The notes beneath the pieces were generated by a model. The model was not told the origin of the DNA. It saw nothing but the letters and a program-made list of their open reading frames with translations, and did not search any database. A DNA stretch of 64,000 nt, taken from positions 87,105,021-87,169,020 of the forward strand of contig CM041297.1 in assembly GCA_023052935.1 (NCBI GenBank), given 5' to 3'. The translations under genes were made by a program, and so were the position numbers. Shown one piece after another: positions 1-11,000 of this stretch (its first letter is position 1; each line of letters begins with the position of its first letter). The DNA comes from Piezodorus guildinii (taxonomy: Eukaryota; Arthropoda; Insecta; Hemiptera; Pentatomidae).

Positions 1-560
1 TTTTAAAAAATCTGTTGCGCGCAACACACGGCTTTCACTTACCTCCGTTGTTTACATCAATTTAAGAATTTTCAAACAAATTTAGAAACGAAAATAAATT
101 GTTAAAGAATTATTTACATTGGATTTTAATAGAAACGTGCGTTTTATTAAATAATCTATAATATTATCTACGACAATCAGTTTTTTTTTTTTTTTTTTTT
201 TTTTTTGCATGTGGGGGGGGGGTCTCATCACTCTCCGTCAACTTTTACAATAGTATATATAAGATAATATTTGTTTTTCAAATCTCTAGTATTCTAACAG
301 TATATTATACATGTATATTACTGTTCTTAATTTCAAAAACAAAAAAATGCATTAAAAATATGTTTGCAGATTTCTCCTTTATTTGGATATCGAAGTCGTT
401 CAACTTATATATTTATGTGGTTTCTTTTAGCAATACTAACAAGATGATATGGTCAATTTCATAAAAACTAATAAAAATAAAGGTACTTTAGAGGAAGAAA
501 TTTTGATATATCGGCTTTTCCTTACCATATATTCCATATATAGATAAGTGGAAGTAAAAA
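1..560 (+). repeat. Family A interspersed repeat, copy 1 (partial)
   Basis: First of about ten diverged copies of one non-coding repeat. It begins with a block containing 'gcgcaacacacggctttc' and runs through 'tcatcactctccgtcaac' and 'gaggaagaaattttgat', all of which recur in the same order in the copies near 21.85 and 27.0 kb. It is interrupted by a T-run and G-run at 181-223. There is no coding potential. The copy stops after the middle segment and is followed by a short terminal-like block ending near 'ataagtggaagtaaaa'. Confidence 0.75.
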
Positions 561-955
561 ACAACACTTTTTCCTGAAACAACTTGTATTATATGATAAA
601 TATTAAGGAAAACTAGCACATAAAATCACTTCTAAGCAAAGTCTACTGATTTTCAGCTAGAAGCAGGTATTCAAAGAGCACTATTTAGTCAGTAAAAAGA
701 ATGGTTCTCCAGTATCCCTATAATCTAACCATCTTTCAGCAAACTGTGAAGAAGCTGGTACCTTAATGATCTTCTCTGTTACCTACAAGATATTTTGAAG
801 TTGTGAGTTATCAACACTAAGTGTAGATGTCTTGGGAGATAATCATGATAGATCTAAGTCTGAAGGACAATTTTTTGTCTCACCTACCTATCCTCTATAA
901 CCGTATGGATATATCTAATGTTTTATCAAAGGTCATATTACATTATGTAATACCT
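561..955. other. Gene-free, no feature recognised
   Basis: AT-rich sequence without a credible reading frame, RNA gene or repeat that I recognise. Confidence 0.6.
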
Positions 956-1262
956 TGACCAAGGAGTTGGAACGAAATCAGAAGAGCGGACCGGTTCGTG
1001 GTCTATTTACTATAGCGCTGGAGACCCCTCATTACTGGAGCTGGAGAGCCGAAATCGATTCTATCTCGATAGCTACAGAGAATCGAATTAATAACCAGAC
1101 GGACGTGGGCCCCTCTGATATCCAAATTATATAGATTAGAGACATACCAATCCTTACATTTTTCATTAATCGTGTCGGAAGGTTGAAGCCGTCTGTATCC
1201 TGAGGTGCAACTATTAGTCTGAAGAGAGCAGTGTAATTCCATTGCGTTGAGATTCTCAACAA
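956..1262. promoter_or_regulatory. Candidate conserved non-coding island
   Basis: A stretch of balanced base composition in otherwise AT-rich DNA. The overlapping minus-strand frames (79 and 76 codons) look non-coding: no family signature, and no splice or initiation context I would trust. Such islands recur through the window, which carries a developmental zinc-finger gene, so cis-regulatory function is inferred from composition only. Confidence 0.22.
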
Positions 1263-1674
1263 AGATGTGAGGGGGTAGTGTAGTCTTTGAAATATGTGGA
1301 TGGAAAATTATTATTGTTCTTAATCCTTAATATTAATAATTCTTCTCACTTCTTATTTTTCTTAAACCGCAATCGTCTCAACAGATATGTTTTACCATTA
1401 AACAGATAAAGAAATTAACCTCGTAATATGTATCTTTTTTTTTTTTTAATTTTAAATTTTTTTTATCTTAACTCAATTACCTTCTTAAATGATATTAAAG
1501 TCAAATAAATTATGATTAAGGCCGGATAGGTAGAGAACAACACACATTAATCTGCAGTGACGCCCCACATCACTCTACTCCTAAACCACAATGAACAGTT
1601 AGCAGTCCAATAGATCAGTCAATGCTCTAGCTTCTTCATACAAAACTCGCCAGTACATTTCATGGGTAGAAAAA

Positions 1675-2085
1675 CGGCTCACAGGATTTTGATCAAACTC
1701 GTACTAAGTAAAATTTTATGGGCTTTAATACGATGTAGATTTCATTTTGATTGAAATAGTCTGATAGGGCTTAAGTTTTTTTCCTCTGAACTACCTCCAG
1801 TTTTGTAGATTTCCAAAAATTAGGCACACCATCATATTAGCATTAATATTAGCGGCTAAATATGCAGGTTGAATAAATTTGATAAACAACTGAAAGAGTG
1901 TAATAAAAGTGCAAACGTATTTGTTTATGCAATTTTTGTGTTTTTTAACATAAGAATAATAAGATAGATGTATATTATAGCGTTGGATAGCTGAAGATTT
2001 TAGAAAAAATATTATCTAATACACGGAATCGTAAAGGTTAATGGAGATTTGGAGTACATTTACCGTACACCAAAGGTAGTTCAGC
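1675..2085 (-). repeat. Family A interspersed repeat, copy 2 (partial)
   Basis: Reverse-orientation partial copy. The segment 'cacaggattttgatcaaact' followed by 'gaaatagtctgatagggctt' and 'aatattagcggctaaatatg' matches, in order, the copies at 13.5-14.3 kb and 23.0-24.0 kb. Neither end is present. Confidence 0.65.
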
Positions 2086-2392
2086 GCTTAAAAATAAGTC
2101 TCTTGAATGATTTTGAGTGGTGATTTTAATTTAAACTTCTGTTCACAAGAAGATGAGTAATGGTGAGCTAAGCTCAAAATAAATAGGGTTCAAATTTTTT
2201 TTACAGCTCTCATTGACACAGCTCTTCAAAGGTTTTTAAATAATTAAATTTTTACAGTTTAATTATCATAAGTATATTATATACGCTCTTCAAAATAATT
2301 GCGTTTAATAAACTATTGTATTAATCTGAAGGAACAGATTGTTTGGGTGGTGGTAAAAAAATATAAGAAAACAGTGACAAAACTATCTAATA

Positions 2393-2430
2393 TCCAACGT
2401 TTCGACACCGGTTACAACTCTTCATGTCCA
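2393..2430 (-). ncRNA. Penelope-type hammerhead-like motif (degenerate)
   Basis: On the minus strand a 17-nt segment (2404-2420) lies between 'catgaa' and GAAACGTTGG, the flanks seen at the better copies at 17.77, 20.53 and 21.13 kb. The hairpin pairs poorly here, so this is probably a decayed copy. It faces a second motif on the plus strand 50 bases away. Confidence 0.35.
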
Positions 2431-2477
2431 TCAAGTTCGGAAGGTTAATGTAAAATCCGTACTTTGTGGTAAGAAGC

Positions 2478-2512
2478 CTAATGAAGCCCAGCAACGTGGG
2501 TCGAAAAGTTGT
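2478..2512 (+). ncRNA. Penelope-type hammerhead-like motif
   Basis: CTAATGAA, then a 17-nt hairpin segment (2486-2502, loop aac), then GAAAAG. The layout matches the motifs at 17765, 20529 and 21125. The CTGATGA core has one change and the GAAAC has become GAAAAG, so ribozyme activity is doubtful. It marks a relic of a Penelope-like terminal region. Confidence 0.4.
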
Positions 2513-2774
2513 ATATTAAATAGTATAAACATTATTTTTCTTATCTTTTCTTTTACCGCCATCCGAACCATCTCTTCCTTAATATTCATTTCAAGGTCAA
2601 CTATCGATTGTTAAATTTTATTAATCCTGGTCACACACTATATGCGACTAATGTAAGGCTCGCTCGTTTCTTTTTTGTTATTTTCATAAAAGAGTTTATG
2701 TTCATTAACGTTAGCCAAGGCTGTTTGTTATAAATGGGATTCTTGCTTGATCTCACGAAGCCTGAAGTACACCA

Positions 2775-3245
2775 TCAATCAGAGACTAGGGATCCTCTGA
2801 GCCGACACCCCCCGGATCCCCGGACGGGCTAGCAGCGACCACAAATTCGCCGACAGAGAGGCCATCCTCGAGGTGCCGAAGACAAGGAGCGGTAGCGACC
2901 CCTAATTGCAGATAAGAGGCGGAAGGGCGCTGATATGTGGCGGCTCAATAAATCGGCGGCCTTTTAGTGGCTCCCCGATAGCGGCCATTAGGATAGCGTG
3001 CGCCTTTATCCGCGGATCGGTCGCCATTACCGGTCCACTGCCTCCGGATTAGGGCCGCCTTTATTTACTGCCCTTCCGATAGTCTTTGCTCTCGGCACTT
3101 AGCCCTCCTGAAGACACTAGATAGCCTTATCATTTCGTCCTCTTAAGTCTTAGGAACCTGGAACAGGTGATCGAGAGTCGGTCAGTCCTGGTGTAGAATC
3201 CTACAAGAGATGATCTGCGGAAGCTGAAGAGAATATCTGCAATTC
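2775..3245. promoter_or_regulatory. GC-rich candidate regulatory island
   Basis: About 470 bases, clearly richer in G and C than the flanks, containing runs such as 'cccccggatccccggacggg' and the posterior-Hox-like core 'caataaatcgg' near 2945. There is no long open frame. Abrupt composition boundaries fit a conserved enhancer or a foreign insert. I see no coding or repeat match elsewhere in the window. Confidence 0.3.
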
Positions 3246-3379
3246 CCGGAGCTATTCCATCTAAATCGTTTGGAAAACAAATATTTTATTCATTTAAATG
3301 ACAATTCGTTCAACTTCGGAAATTAATAATAGCGTTAAATTACAATATTTACAAACTAATATATTCATAAATTAATAAT

Positions 3380-4215
3380 AGGGTAGAGCATAGGGGCAAG
3401 TTGAGCAATTGAAATATCTCGCAAACTATTCATCGTACGCATAGACATCTGTTTTTAATCAGGTAAGCGTTAATATTTCAGATAAGTATTGTACTTTTGA
3501 TATGTGGAGTTGTTCTGGGTATAAGTCTTATGATTTTTTTTTATAACTTCGCTTTTGTTTGAAAATTCCGGGCTATAGCTGCTCAACTTACCCCGCGACT
3601 CAAACAACTTAAGTTATGAATGTTTCATTTTTGTTAGGATGCGGAATTACAAGAGAAAGACTGCAAGATGTTCTTAATTGCAATAGTGACTCATTAAGTT
3701 CCTAAGATCTAATTAATATGTTTTAACATATAAGCTATGTGAGTAAAACATTTAAGTCTGATTTTAAATAGCAAGACTGAATCTAATGTCGGTGTTAATC
3801 TTAAGATACGTCAATGTTTTATAGATTCTAGATTTGGTTAATTATTTAAAGAAATTTATTTAAATTTTATCGTTCTGTCACTAAATAAAGAGCTGATTGT
3901 TAAACACATATTTTACTTTACTCCTAGTCGAAATTTAACCCATGGTTTGGTTAGACATTCTTTGTGCTCAACTTGAACCATACCCTTGCTCAACTTACCT
4001 CATCTATGGGGTAGATTGAGCAAGCTTGACTTCCTGGATTTAAATAGCTGGATTTAAATAGCTGGATTTAAATAGCTCTTAAATTCGACCTCCAACAAAA
4101 AATTACTATGGACACTTTTGCTAAGCAATATATTACGAATCCATCAAGCCGCTTAAAAACTCATTGAGACTTACCATTGAGCAGCTATATCCGTTCAAGT
4201 GAAAAATTTGTCAAC
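3380..4215. mobile_element. Candidate MITE-like element with 'gctcaactt' ends
   Basis: The words 'ggcaagttgagcaa' (about 3393) and 'ttgctcaacttacc' (about 3987) are inverted copies. A second pair is 'tatagctgctcaac' (about 3573) and its inverse near 4180. Several further 'gctcaactt' words lie between. The sequence is non-coding. Nested inverted words suggest a small DNA-transposon derivative or two overlapping ones, but I could not define a target-site duplication. Confidence 0.35.
4034..4075. repeat. Three perfect 14-bp tandem repeats
   Basis: The unit 'ctggatttaaatag' occurs three times without a mismatch. Confidence 0.9.
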
Positions 4216-5195
4216 TAGCCTCGCCCTAAACTACAAAACATATACAATAAAAAACCAACAGAATGTGTAGAAAGTATAAAAGCAAATAAACGTCTAAAAA
4301 ATTGCTATATGTTCAACCGGCTGCTATTCCAAATAAGGCATAGCCTCAAAACAGTATAAATTAATATATTTAATTTATTTATATATTATACTTTTTGGAA
4401 CCGTTGTATTTCCTTTCCAAAGGTTACGTGTTTACATTGGTATTGTCACATTCATTGGATTACATTGGAATTGTCCAATGGGTGGAATGCAGGAGAAGAT
4501 TAAATTAACCATGTTTTGATAAATGGCATTATTATTTAGCATTCGCCAATACATATCCAATCTATTTACACAATGACCAAAACTATGACTGATAAGGTGG
4601 AATTCGTCACTACTGAGTTTCATGCCCCAGCCAGATAGGGCTCTATCTGCTATGGTTGCTCTTTCACCTCCGATGGACTTCTTTTCGATCTCTGACTCTT
4701 GTGTGGCTCGAATATGACTGACCCTTCTCGTTGATAGAATACGACTGCTTCTCTCGCTGGACTTTAACTGACCTCTCTGATTCTCCATTATCGCCCTCAT
4801 CACATCTATCCCCTCTTCTTTTGAAAAATACTATATTTTGGAATCTCCTCTCGGTGATCAGGATAAAAAGGAAGTGGGGCTGATATGGGAAGGATCCGGG
4901 TGTCCAGCCTTTGTCCTTACTCTTGTCGGCTAGCAACTGGGGTCTAGGAAGTTCCTGGGCTATGGCGGGGTGCACACAGGAAATTCAAGAGGGATGGGTA
5001 AACGCCTTTTGAACTTAAGCCGACAAAGACTTATTGAAATTTACTTGATTGATATTAAAATTATTTACTAATGAACTTACTCCCTTCAGTATCCTCAATA
5101 CATAACACTATATATAACCTAAAAACGTACACCAGTTGAGTGGAGAATCTAGCCAGTGCCAGAACTGCAATATAAATGTTCAGAAAAGGTCGCGG
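4216..5195. other. Gene-free; two long chance frames, mixed composition
   Basis: Minus-strand frames of 123 and 103 codons overlap each other here, but neither shows a family motif and both look like by-products of moderate GC content around 4600-4990. No repeat elsewhere in the window matches. Confidence 0.5.
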
Positions 5196-5199
5196 AGCT

Positions 5200-5990
5200 A
5201 ATCCCATTTCAACCTTCCAGAAGGATGGCAATGGTGTACGAAGCTGAATAGAGATTGAGCTAGAGGATTGGGGTCAAGAATTTGAAGAATGTGGATAGAA
5301 TAATGTCTAAAGTAGACGGAATATTTAGGTCATGGTGTAATGTATCGTTGATGGCAGAATTAGAAGGATTAACTACTTTTCGAAGGACTTGAATTGAGGG
5401 ATTGAAAGGAAAGGATGGTTTTGATGTTAAAAACTTTAGTTGTCCTCTGCATTTCAAGTTCATAGGTTCAGATAGGTTTCAGTACTGTCTTATTAATTAA
5501 CACTTTGTTTTCAATAAAGAGAGATTTCCTGTTTAATATTTTCTATGATAGACCAAATTGTCGGTTATGTTCTTGCCGTTCGAGACTATTATGCGGGTTC
5601 CAAATTAGTCTTTTATCAAGAAGAAAGAAATACCTCACTGTGACAGAGATAGGAAGAAGGATGGAGTTAATGTGAATAGGAGTTCCGGGATGGATTCAAA
5701 GAGTGAAGATAAAATGTTTGGATTTGGATTTGTAAACTTTCGTTCGTCAATTGTAACACCAGTCATCAATTAAAGAAGTCAGTGAACGTTGCTAGGAAGG
5801 TATTGGGATGAACAGGAATATCAGCCGGGAATAAAATGTAGCCGTATAAAATTAGATAAAATAAAAAAAAAATTGTAAAATCCTAGAACCCTGCATTGAA
5901 GAACACCGGATTCAACTCGGAAGGAGCGGTTTGAGAAATAGGATCGGAGGACTAGGTTTGAGGATTGGGGTAAGTGGGTTTTCAGCTTAA
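5200..5990 (-). pseudogene. Jockey-like LINE ORF2 fragment (thumb and C-terminus)
   Basis: Read on the minus strand in broken frames, this encodes pieces of a Jockey-type reverse transcriptase downstream of the catalytic core. One piece near 5600-5670 reads 'RYFFLLDKRLIWN', matching the family's 'KYLGL..D.RLTW' block. Another near 5300-5370 reads 'LHHDLNIPSTLDII', matching the C-terminal 'LHKDLNIP' block of the intact element at 45-48 kb. Several frameshifts and stops are present. It is an old, dead copy of a relative of the intact element, not a recent copy of it. Confidence 0.6.
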
Positions 5991-6179
5991 ATAGTAATCA
6001 CGGGTGTTTATTACATATCAACGGCGAAAAAACAAAACAAAAAAAACAACAACATTATTTTACTTTTATTTCTTTATTGACACTTGCATTAATACAATAC
6101 TACAAGTAAATGAGGTACTTAGATTATTTATAATACATAAGCATTTCGATGCCTGATTGATTTTAGATCACAGGAAATA

Positions 6180-6400
6180 CTTAAGGATGACAGTTGACAA
6201 ACAAATTCTTTTGTGTCGGCAGAATGTATGGGATTATAATAAGTGACTGTATTTATTTGGGGATAATTCTACAACAAATTATATATTGAGATCTTCATGA
6301 ATGACTTCATTAGAGACGAATTAAGGGGCTTTCAATATTTCTTTCAAAAATTTTATATTGTAAGGGTTAGATGCGGGAGGAACAACTTGGCTTAAAAGGA
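6180..6400 (-). pseudogene. Second decayed Jockey-like 3' fragment
   Basis: The minus strand encodes 'NEVIHEDLNI', the same C-terminal block as in the neighbouring fragment. At the DNA level it aligns to the fragment at 10.6-10.7 kb ('attaaggggctttcaatatt' versus 'agtaaggagcgttaaggatt', then 'taagggttagatgcgggag' versus 'taaggattggatacgggaag'). It is heavily mutated, and the link to the 5.2-6.0 kb fragment is unclear. Confidence 0.45.
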
Positions 6401-7059
6401 TATTATAAGGTCATTCTAAAGGAATGTCTTCAGCAGTTGTCAGAATTATGACAATTGAAACTGATTGATGTATAGTTCGTTATTGATAAAATTGGTAGGT
6501 GACAGCCATGTTTCAGGATCCAACTGTGGATTTTTGTTTGATTTTTTATTTTTATTTTTATTTTTTTTTTTTGTAGGAGGGAGGAGAGAGGGATAGGGAG
6601 TGGAGAGGGGATACTTTTTGAGAAAGGTATTTTCAGTATTTTTCAAGAAGCACGGTGGTCTTGGCCCTTCAAGATACTACGTCAATGACTGACAGCTGCC
6701 AAAGAAGAAGATAAATTAGTAAAGACTAATGACAGATATCGATTGGAGACCTCACTACCACAGCTCTTCTTGGCCATAAATAAATATATCGACCATTTCT
6801 GTCTTATTTATTCATTAATAAGAGCTCAGAGAATGATTGCGTGTTACATGTTACCAATTATTATATTACTTTTATTAATAATAATAATAGTAATGAGAGA
6901 ATATTTTTATTTTTTTTAATTTAGTGGGTCAACAAGATTTAACATCAAACATCATTAACTTATCTCCTAACGAGACATACCATTTAAAACTACGAAACTG
7001 AAATTTCATATATGAGACAGCTGTCCGAAAGCGCTACATTATAACCATGTATTTTGTAT

Positions 7060-7330
7060 CTTCTTATGATTTTCTCAAAAACGGTTCTACATCGAAGATA
7101 ACTTTAATCAGCTTTATTACCATTTAGGTTTCTTTCTGACTGAAATAGTCCGAAAGGGCTTAAATGCCGATATTTTAAATTTTCTATCTTTAATTTTAGA
7201 GATTCGAAAAAATTAACCATATGGTTGATAAAAAAAAAAATGGGTAAATATAAATAAGTTGAACTCATTTCATAACGAATCAGAAATTTGTATATGAATT
7301 ATTTATATATAAAAATTAAAAGAAAATAGT
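7060..7330 (-). repeat. Family A interspersed repeat, copy 3 (partial)
   Basis: Reverse-orientation partial copy with 'gattttctcaaaaacggttc', then 'gaaatagtccgaaagggctt' and 'gattcgaaaaaattaaccat', in the order seen at 56.05-56.15 kb. Confidence 0.6.
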
Positions 7331-7550
7331 AAAAAAGTCTAGTGTAAAGGCTTTAGGTATATTATTTTCAATTATGAAGCTTCGTAAACGACCAAAAATA
7401 TTACCCCCTCTCCCTCTCAACCCTCAAAGTTCGAGGTCTTGCATTTAAAGAAAACAAAAAATAAAATAAAATCAGGCTACCATTTTTCAAATTAATTTAA
7501 AATTTGTACTGGAAATTTGTTTTAAAAAAGAATACGTTCGTAAAAGTTGA

Positions 7551-7847
7551 CTATAATGAAAATGCTTGTGTTTTCATTGTTTCGTTAAATTGTAAAACAT
7601 CATAATCTTCTTGAGATATTTCATCTTGAATTATGCCATCGTAAACTGAATGTGACTGTAGCCTGTCTGAGTTGGTGGCACACATAGCACATTTTTTCTG
7701 ATGGAAATTCGGACATTTAAGAATATGCTTTATAACTGTTTCAAACGACTGATCGGTCTGTGAAAGAATTAAATTATTCGCTCTTTTTTTGTATTTGTCG
7801 TTGACTTTTTTGCGTTTGTTGATGTGGATGTGTTGCTTTACTACGGT
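7551..7847 (-). pseudogene. Open 98-codon frame with cysteine motif, unrecognised
   Basis: A stop-free minus-strand frame bounded by a TAA at 7848-7850 and a TAG at 7551-7553. It lacks an initiator ATG at its start, so it is an exon-like or transposon-derived remnant. The product is basic at the N-terminus ('INKRKKVNDKYKKR') and then carries 'KCPNFHQKKCAMC', a C-x7-C-x2-C arrangement, followed by an acidic tail ('DEISQEDYDVL'). Amino-acid use looks protein-like rather than random. I do not recognise the family; a transposase C-terminus with a cysteine-rich region is one possibility. Confidence 0.35.
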
Positions 7848-8704
7848 TTAAATATTGCCAATATGATCATCATGATTTTTCTTCGCACGTTTATATATTT
7901 TGATGCAAAGTAATGTTTTAATATTTTAAAAAAAATATTTACAAATATCGATATTGTAGTGTCAAGAGAATTAATGTATCCATGATCTTAACTTTATATA
8001 CAGTAAGAGGTAAGCTCTAAGACATAGTTTATCTGTCATGTCTTTACTCATTTCATTTACAACCAACTTTAATTCAATTAAATACAGAAGTAACGATAAT
8101 ATCGATATTTTTTGTGCCGATAGCGTTCTCTGAAATATATATCGTTATCCTATCTCTAGTGGACAGGCATACACCGACCGCTGGCATTCCCCAGTCTAGA
8201 GCATGTTGGTAACGCAAACTGTTACAATGGTAAAGAAATCAAAGTTTTTACCCCTGCCAAACATCGCATAACTCTTGTAAAGATGTTTTCACTTCAAAAA
8301 TCCGTCTGTCCGCGTCACGAATTTATGAATACCTAAATCTTCCGTTAGATTCATCATTATGTATTAATTTGTATAGTATTTTTTTAAAGTGATTTCAATT
8401 TTTCCGCTGACGGCTGGCATATAACATTGTTAAATCATATAATTATAATGTATTATGTATAAGTTTTATTTTATTCTAGTTTAAGAAATTAAAACTCTAA
8501 TAATGATCCATAAACTTAATAATAATTTCTTTTGGATTTATAGTTAAAATAACAAATTCTTCAAAATACTTTGTATTGCATCAAATTTTATTTTATAAAA
8601 TTGATAGTAAATTTTATCCAAATTTTTTAAATTATTATTTTAGCAAAGTCCAAAAATTGTGAAGTTTAGAGTTTTCACTGATGGTTTATCATAAAAATTG
8701 ACTA
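7848..8704. other. Gene-free AT-rich stretch
   Basis: No open frame, RNA gene or within-window repeat recognised. Confidence 0.6.
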
Positions 8705-9175
8705 TGCATTTTCGAGCCGTCGACAATTCAGTAACTCCAACAGCTCCATAAAAGATCGTTCCTCGTTCCATTTATCCTAGGGTGGTTGGAGCTCACGGAT
8801 CGCCAGTGACCCTCTTTCTTGACCCCGAACAAGTCATAGAAGTGGAGTTACTGTATTGGACAAACTCCTTCCATCCGCTTCTTGTTCCTGGACAGTGACC
8901 TCCATCTTGGAGCCTGTCGCGCTGCCCGGATGACGAACGAGCCCCTTAGCAAGTGGTCATTTGCAATTTGATAAACGTAACCCCCTCCCCACAGAGTTGA
9001 AGATTATAAATTGAAGAGAGAGCCGAGATGACCTATCGTCCTCTCATAAATATCCCTTCAGCAGTCTGTTAAAATGTTAAGCTTCGAAGATACATCAAAG
9101 TGCCTTAATGTTAATCAGCAAATTATGGACGCCATCCGCAGCACAGTTATTTTGGAGTAGCTCTCCCTAATATTC
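8705..9175. promoter_or_regulatory. Candidate conserved non-coding island
   Basis: About 470 bases of balanced composition inside AT-rich DNA, with no long frame in either strand. Regulatory function is inferred only from composition and from the same pattern recurring around the teashirt gene. Confidence 0.25.
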
Positions 9176-9574
9176 CTCTTCTTCTTCCCTATCCTCGTAA
9201 GGTTTTATAGGTTTATTTCTCATTATTTTTAACTTTTCATTCATCTACTATTGTGGTTGTGGCAGTTGTACATGGTTTGGAACTTTCGTTGGTTATAAAA
9301 ACCTATAAAAGGATACAAAAACACAGGTAATCTAAAAGATATTCAGGATTAAGCTGGTATGGCTTAAAATAAAGACCTTAAGTATCTTTTGGAAACCATT
9401 ATTTCAATTTTGAATTGCAAACATTTTAAATATGAATATTTAATAAAGTCAAAAATTGTATCTTATTTTTCCTCTTAGAAAAATTCAATCACTCTTGTTT
9501 GAACCTGTTTAACAGCTTGTACCTCTACAACTGTGGAAGGGTCTTAGTCTCAGTACGTACAAAGATTCGTACAG

Positions 9575-9810
9575 TTTTGGGATAAACGGCCGTAAAATGA
9601 GGCGATTAGGGAGAGGACACACTCAGCCGCCAGACTTTTCCCCATCTTTGAGTGACCACTTTTATAAAAACTGAGTATGCTTCAGGAGGGTCTCTATACC
9701 CCTGAAATAACAAAATATGTATTCTGTTACAGTCAGGATTCGAACCCGGGACCTGAAGAACAACAAACTTGTGCTCTATTCACTAGACAATGCCCTCTCC
9801 TCAATATCAC
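9575..9810 (-). mobile_element. tRNA-derived SINE, family S1
   Basis: Reverse copy of the SINE seen at 22.69, 34.74 and 54.74 kb. On the minus strand the pol III B box 'ggttcgaatcctgac' is preceded by a tRNA-like head and followed by the shared body: 'ttctgt(t)a', 'aggggtatagagac', 'aaaagtggtcactcaaaga'. S1 shares the tRNA head and body but no coding sequence, so it relies on a LINE for movement. Confidence 0.7.
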
Positions 9811-10052
9811 CGTTGTCTGAGGTTTCATTTTAATTCATTCATTAAGCTAATGAAGGTAGGTTTTCTTTGCAAAATTTTAAAGCTAATTAAATTTAAAAAT
9901 AATTATGAGTTCCTGGAAATTTAAAACAACGAAAGAACAGTAATATCTGCTAGAAATTATCAAATATCCTTTAATATATATATATATAATATATTTTTTT
10001 TTTTTTTTTTTTTCTTTCATTTGGTACCATTTATTTTTTTGTGTGTATACAT

Positions 10053-10055
<3 letters not shown>
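9811..10055. other. AT-rich, short TA and T runs
   Basis: Includes a short TA tract near 9975 and a T-run near 9993-10012. No gene. Confidence 0.6.

Positions 10056-10119
<64 letters not shown>
10056..10119. repeat. (TA)n microsatellite
   Basis: About 64 bases of uninterrupted TA dinucleotides. Confidence 0.97.
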
Positions 10120-10123
<4 letters not shown>

Positions 10124-10281
10124 TAGCCTTTCTGGTGAAATCCATGGATAACAGCAAAAACATAAAATTTTATTTTCCTTACTAACCATTGAGAATCGGA
10201 CAATGAGTTATAAGTTCTTTTTATTTCTTCTCAATGGTACCTGCTCCCAATATATGACTTGACGTCCCATGAGACACCCTT

Positions 10282-10288
<7 letters not shown>

Positions 10289-10344
<56 letters not shown>
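10289..10344. repeat. (TA)n microsatellite at a LINE 3' tail
   Basis: TA dinucleotides lying directly where the 3' tail of the minus-strand Jockey-like fragment (10355-11000) should be, just after its 'aataaataagtttaaa'. The tract probably grew from the retrotransposon tail. Confidence 0.9.
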
Positions 10345-10351
<7 letters not shown>

Positions 10352-10354
10352 CAT

Positions 10355-11000
10355 ATTTAAACTTATTTATTGTTAACAACTGTATTATGTACATCAAGTA
10401 AATGTGATGGACATAGTAACCTGATATGAAATACATGTAGAGACGCCATTGGCATCACTCTAAAAATATTCTAAACTAGAAGGTCTCGGGGCCATCTTCT
10501 TTTCAGGCCCCTCGGATTATCAGGAATGGAAGAGGATGATAGGATAGAAACTAGTGGATTAAAGTGGAAATGAAATTTTTCATGGAATGAGTGATACCTG
10601 GTTTAGGTTAATTCAGTAACATATGGAACATTAAGGTCTTTATGGATGAGCTTATTCGTGACAAAGTAAGGAGCGTTAAGGATTTTGTATTATAAGGATT
10701 GGATACGGGAAGAATTTGATGGTTTAGTAGAACCCCATAGCTCTACTTCGTAAGTCTATATCGATCTTATGATGGTCATATAAATAAGCCTTTATAATTG
10801 AGTGGAAGGTTTTAGTGTTTGTCCAGTAAGTGTTGAAGTAGTCGAAAACGTCGGGCAGTTTTTGTCGTTTCAGTTTTGTATGGGTTATTCCAAGTTAGAC
10901 GTTTTTCAAGTGGAGTCATAGGTATCGAATCTGTTCCACAGGGGCTAGTGGAGTGTCAGTCATTAAATGGTATTGTAGAGCAGGAAGTAGTTGGTTTACG
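10355..11000 (-). pseudogene. Jockey-like LINE, 5'-truncated copy with 3' UTR
   Basis: Minus-strand fragment of a Jockey-like ORF2. In order it shows a 'TPLEKRLTWNNPYK' block (about 10880-10930), a 'NKLIHKDLNVPYVTEL' block (about 10620-10670), and the C-terminal 'RGLKRRWPRDLL' (about 10485-10520). These correspond to the RLTW, LHKDLNIP and RRLKRLWSRDLL blocks of the intact element at 45.5-48.2 kb. A 3' UTR follows, ending in an AATAAATAA-rich stretch and a TA microsatellite. Frames are broken by several stops. It is close to the 12.1 kb copy and more distant from the intact element. Confidence 0.7.

Noticed and set aside
4432..4975. Two overlapping minus frames of 123 and 103 codons
   Set aside because: Mutually overlapping, no family motif, moderate GC composition explains them.
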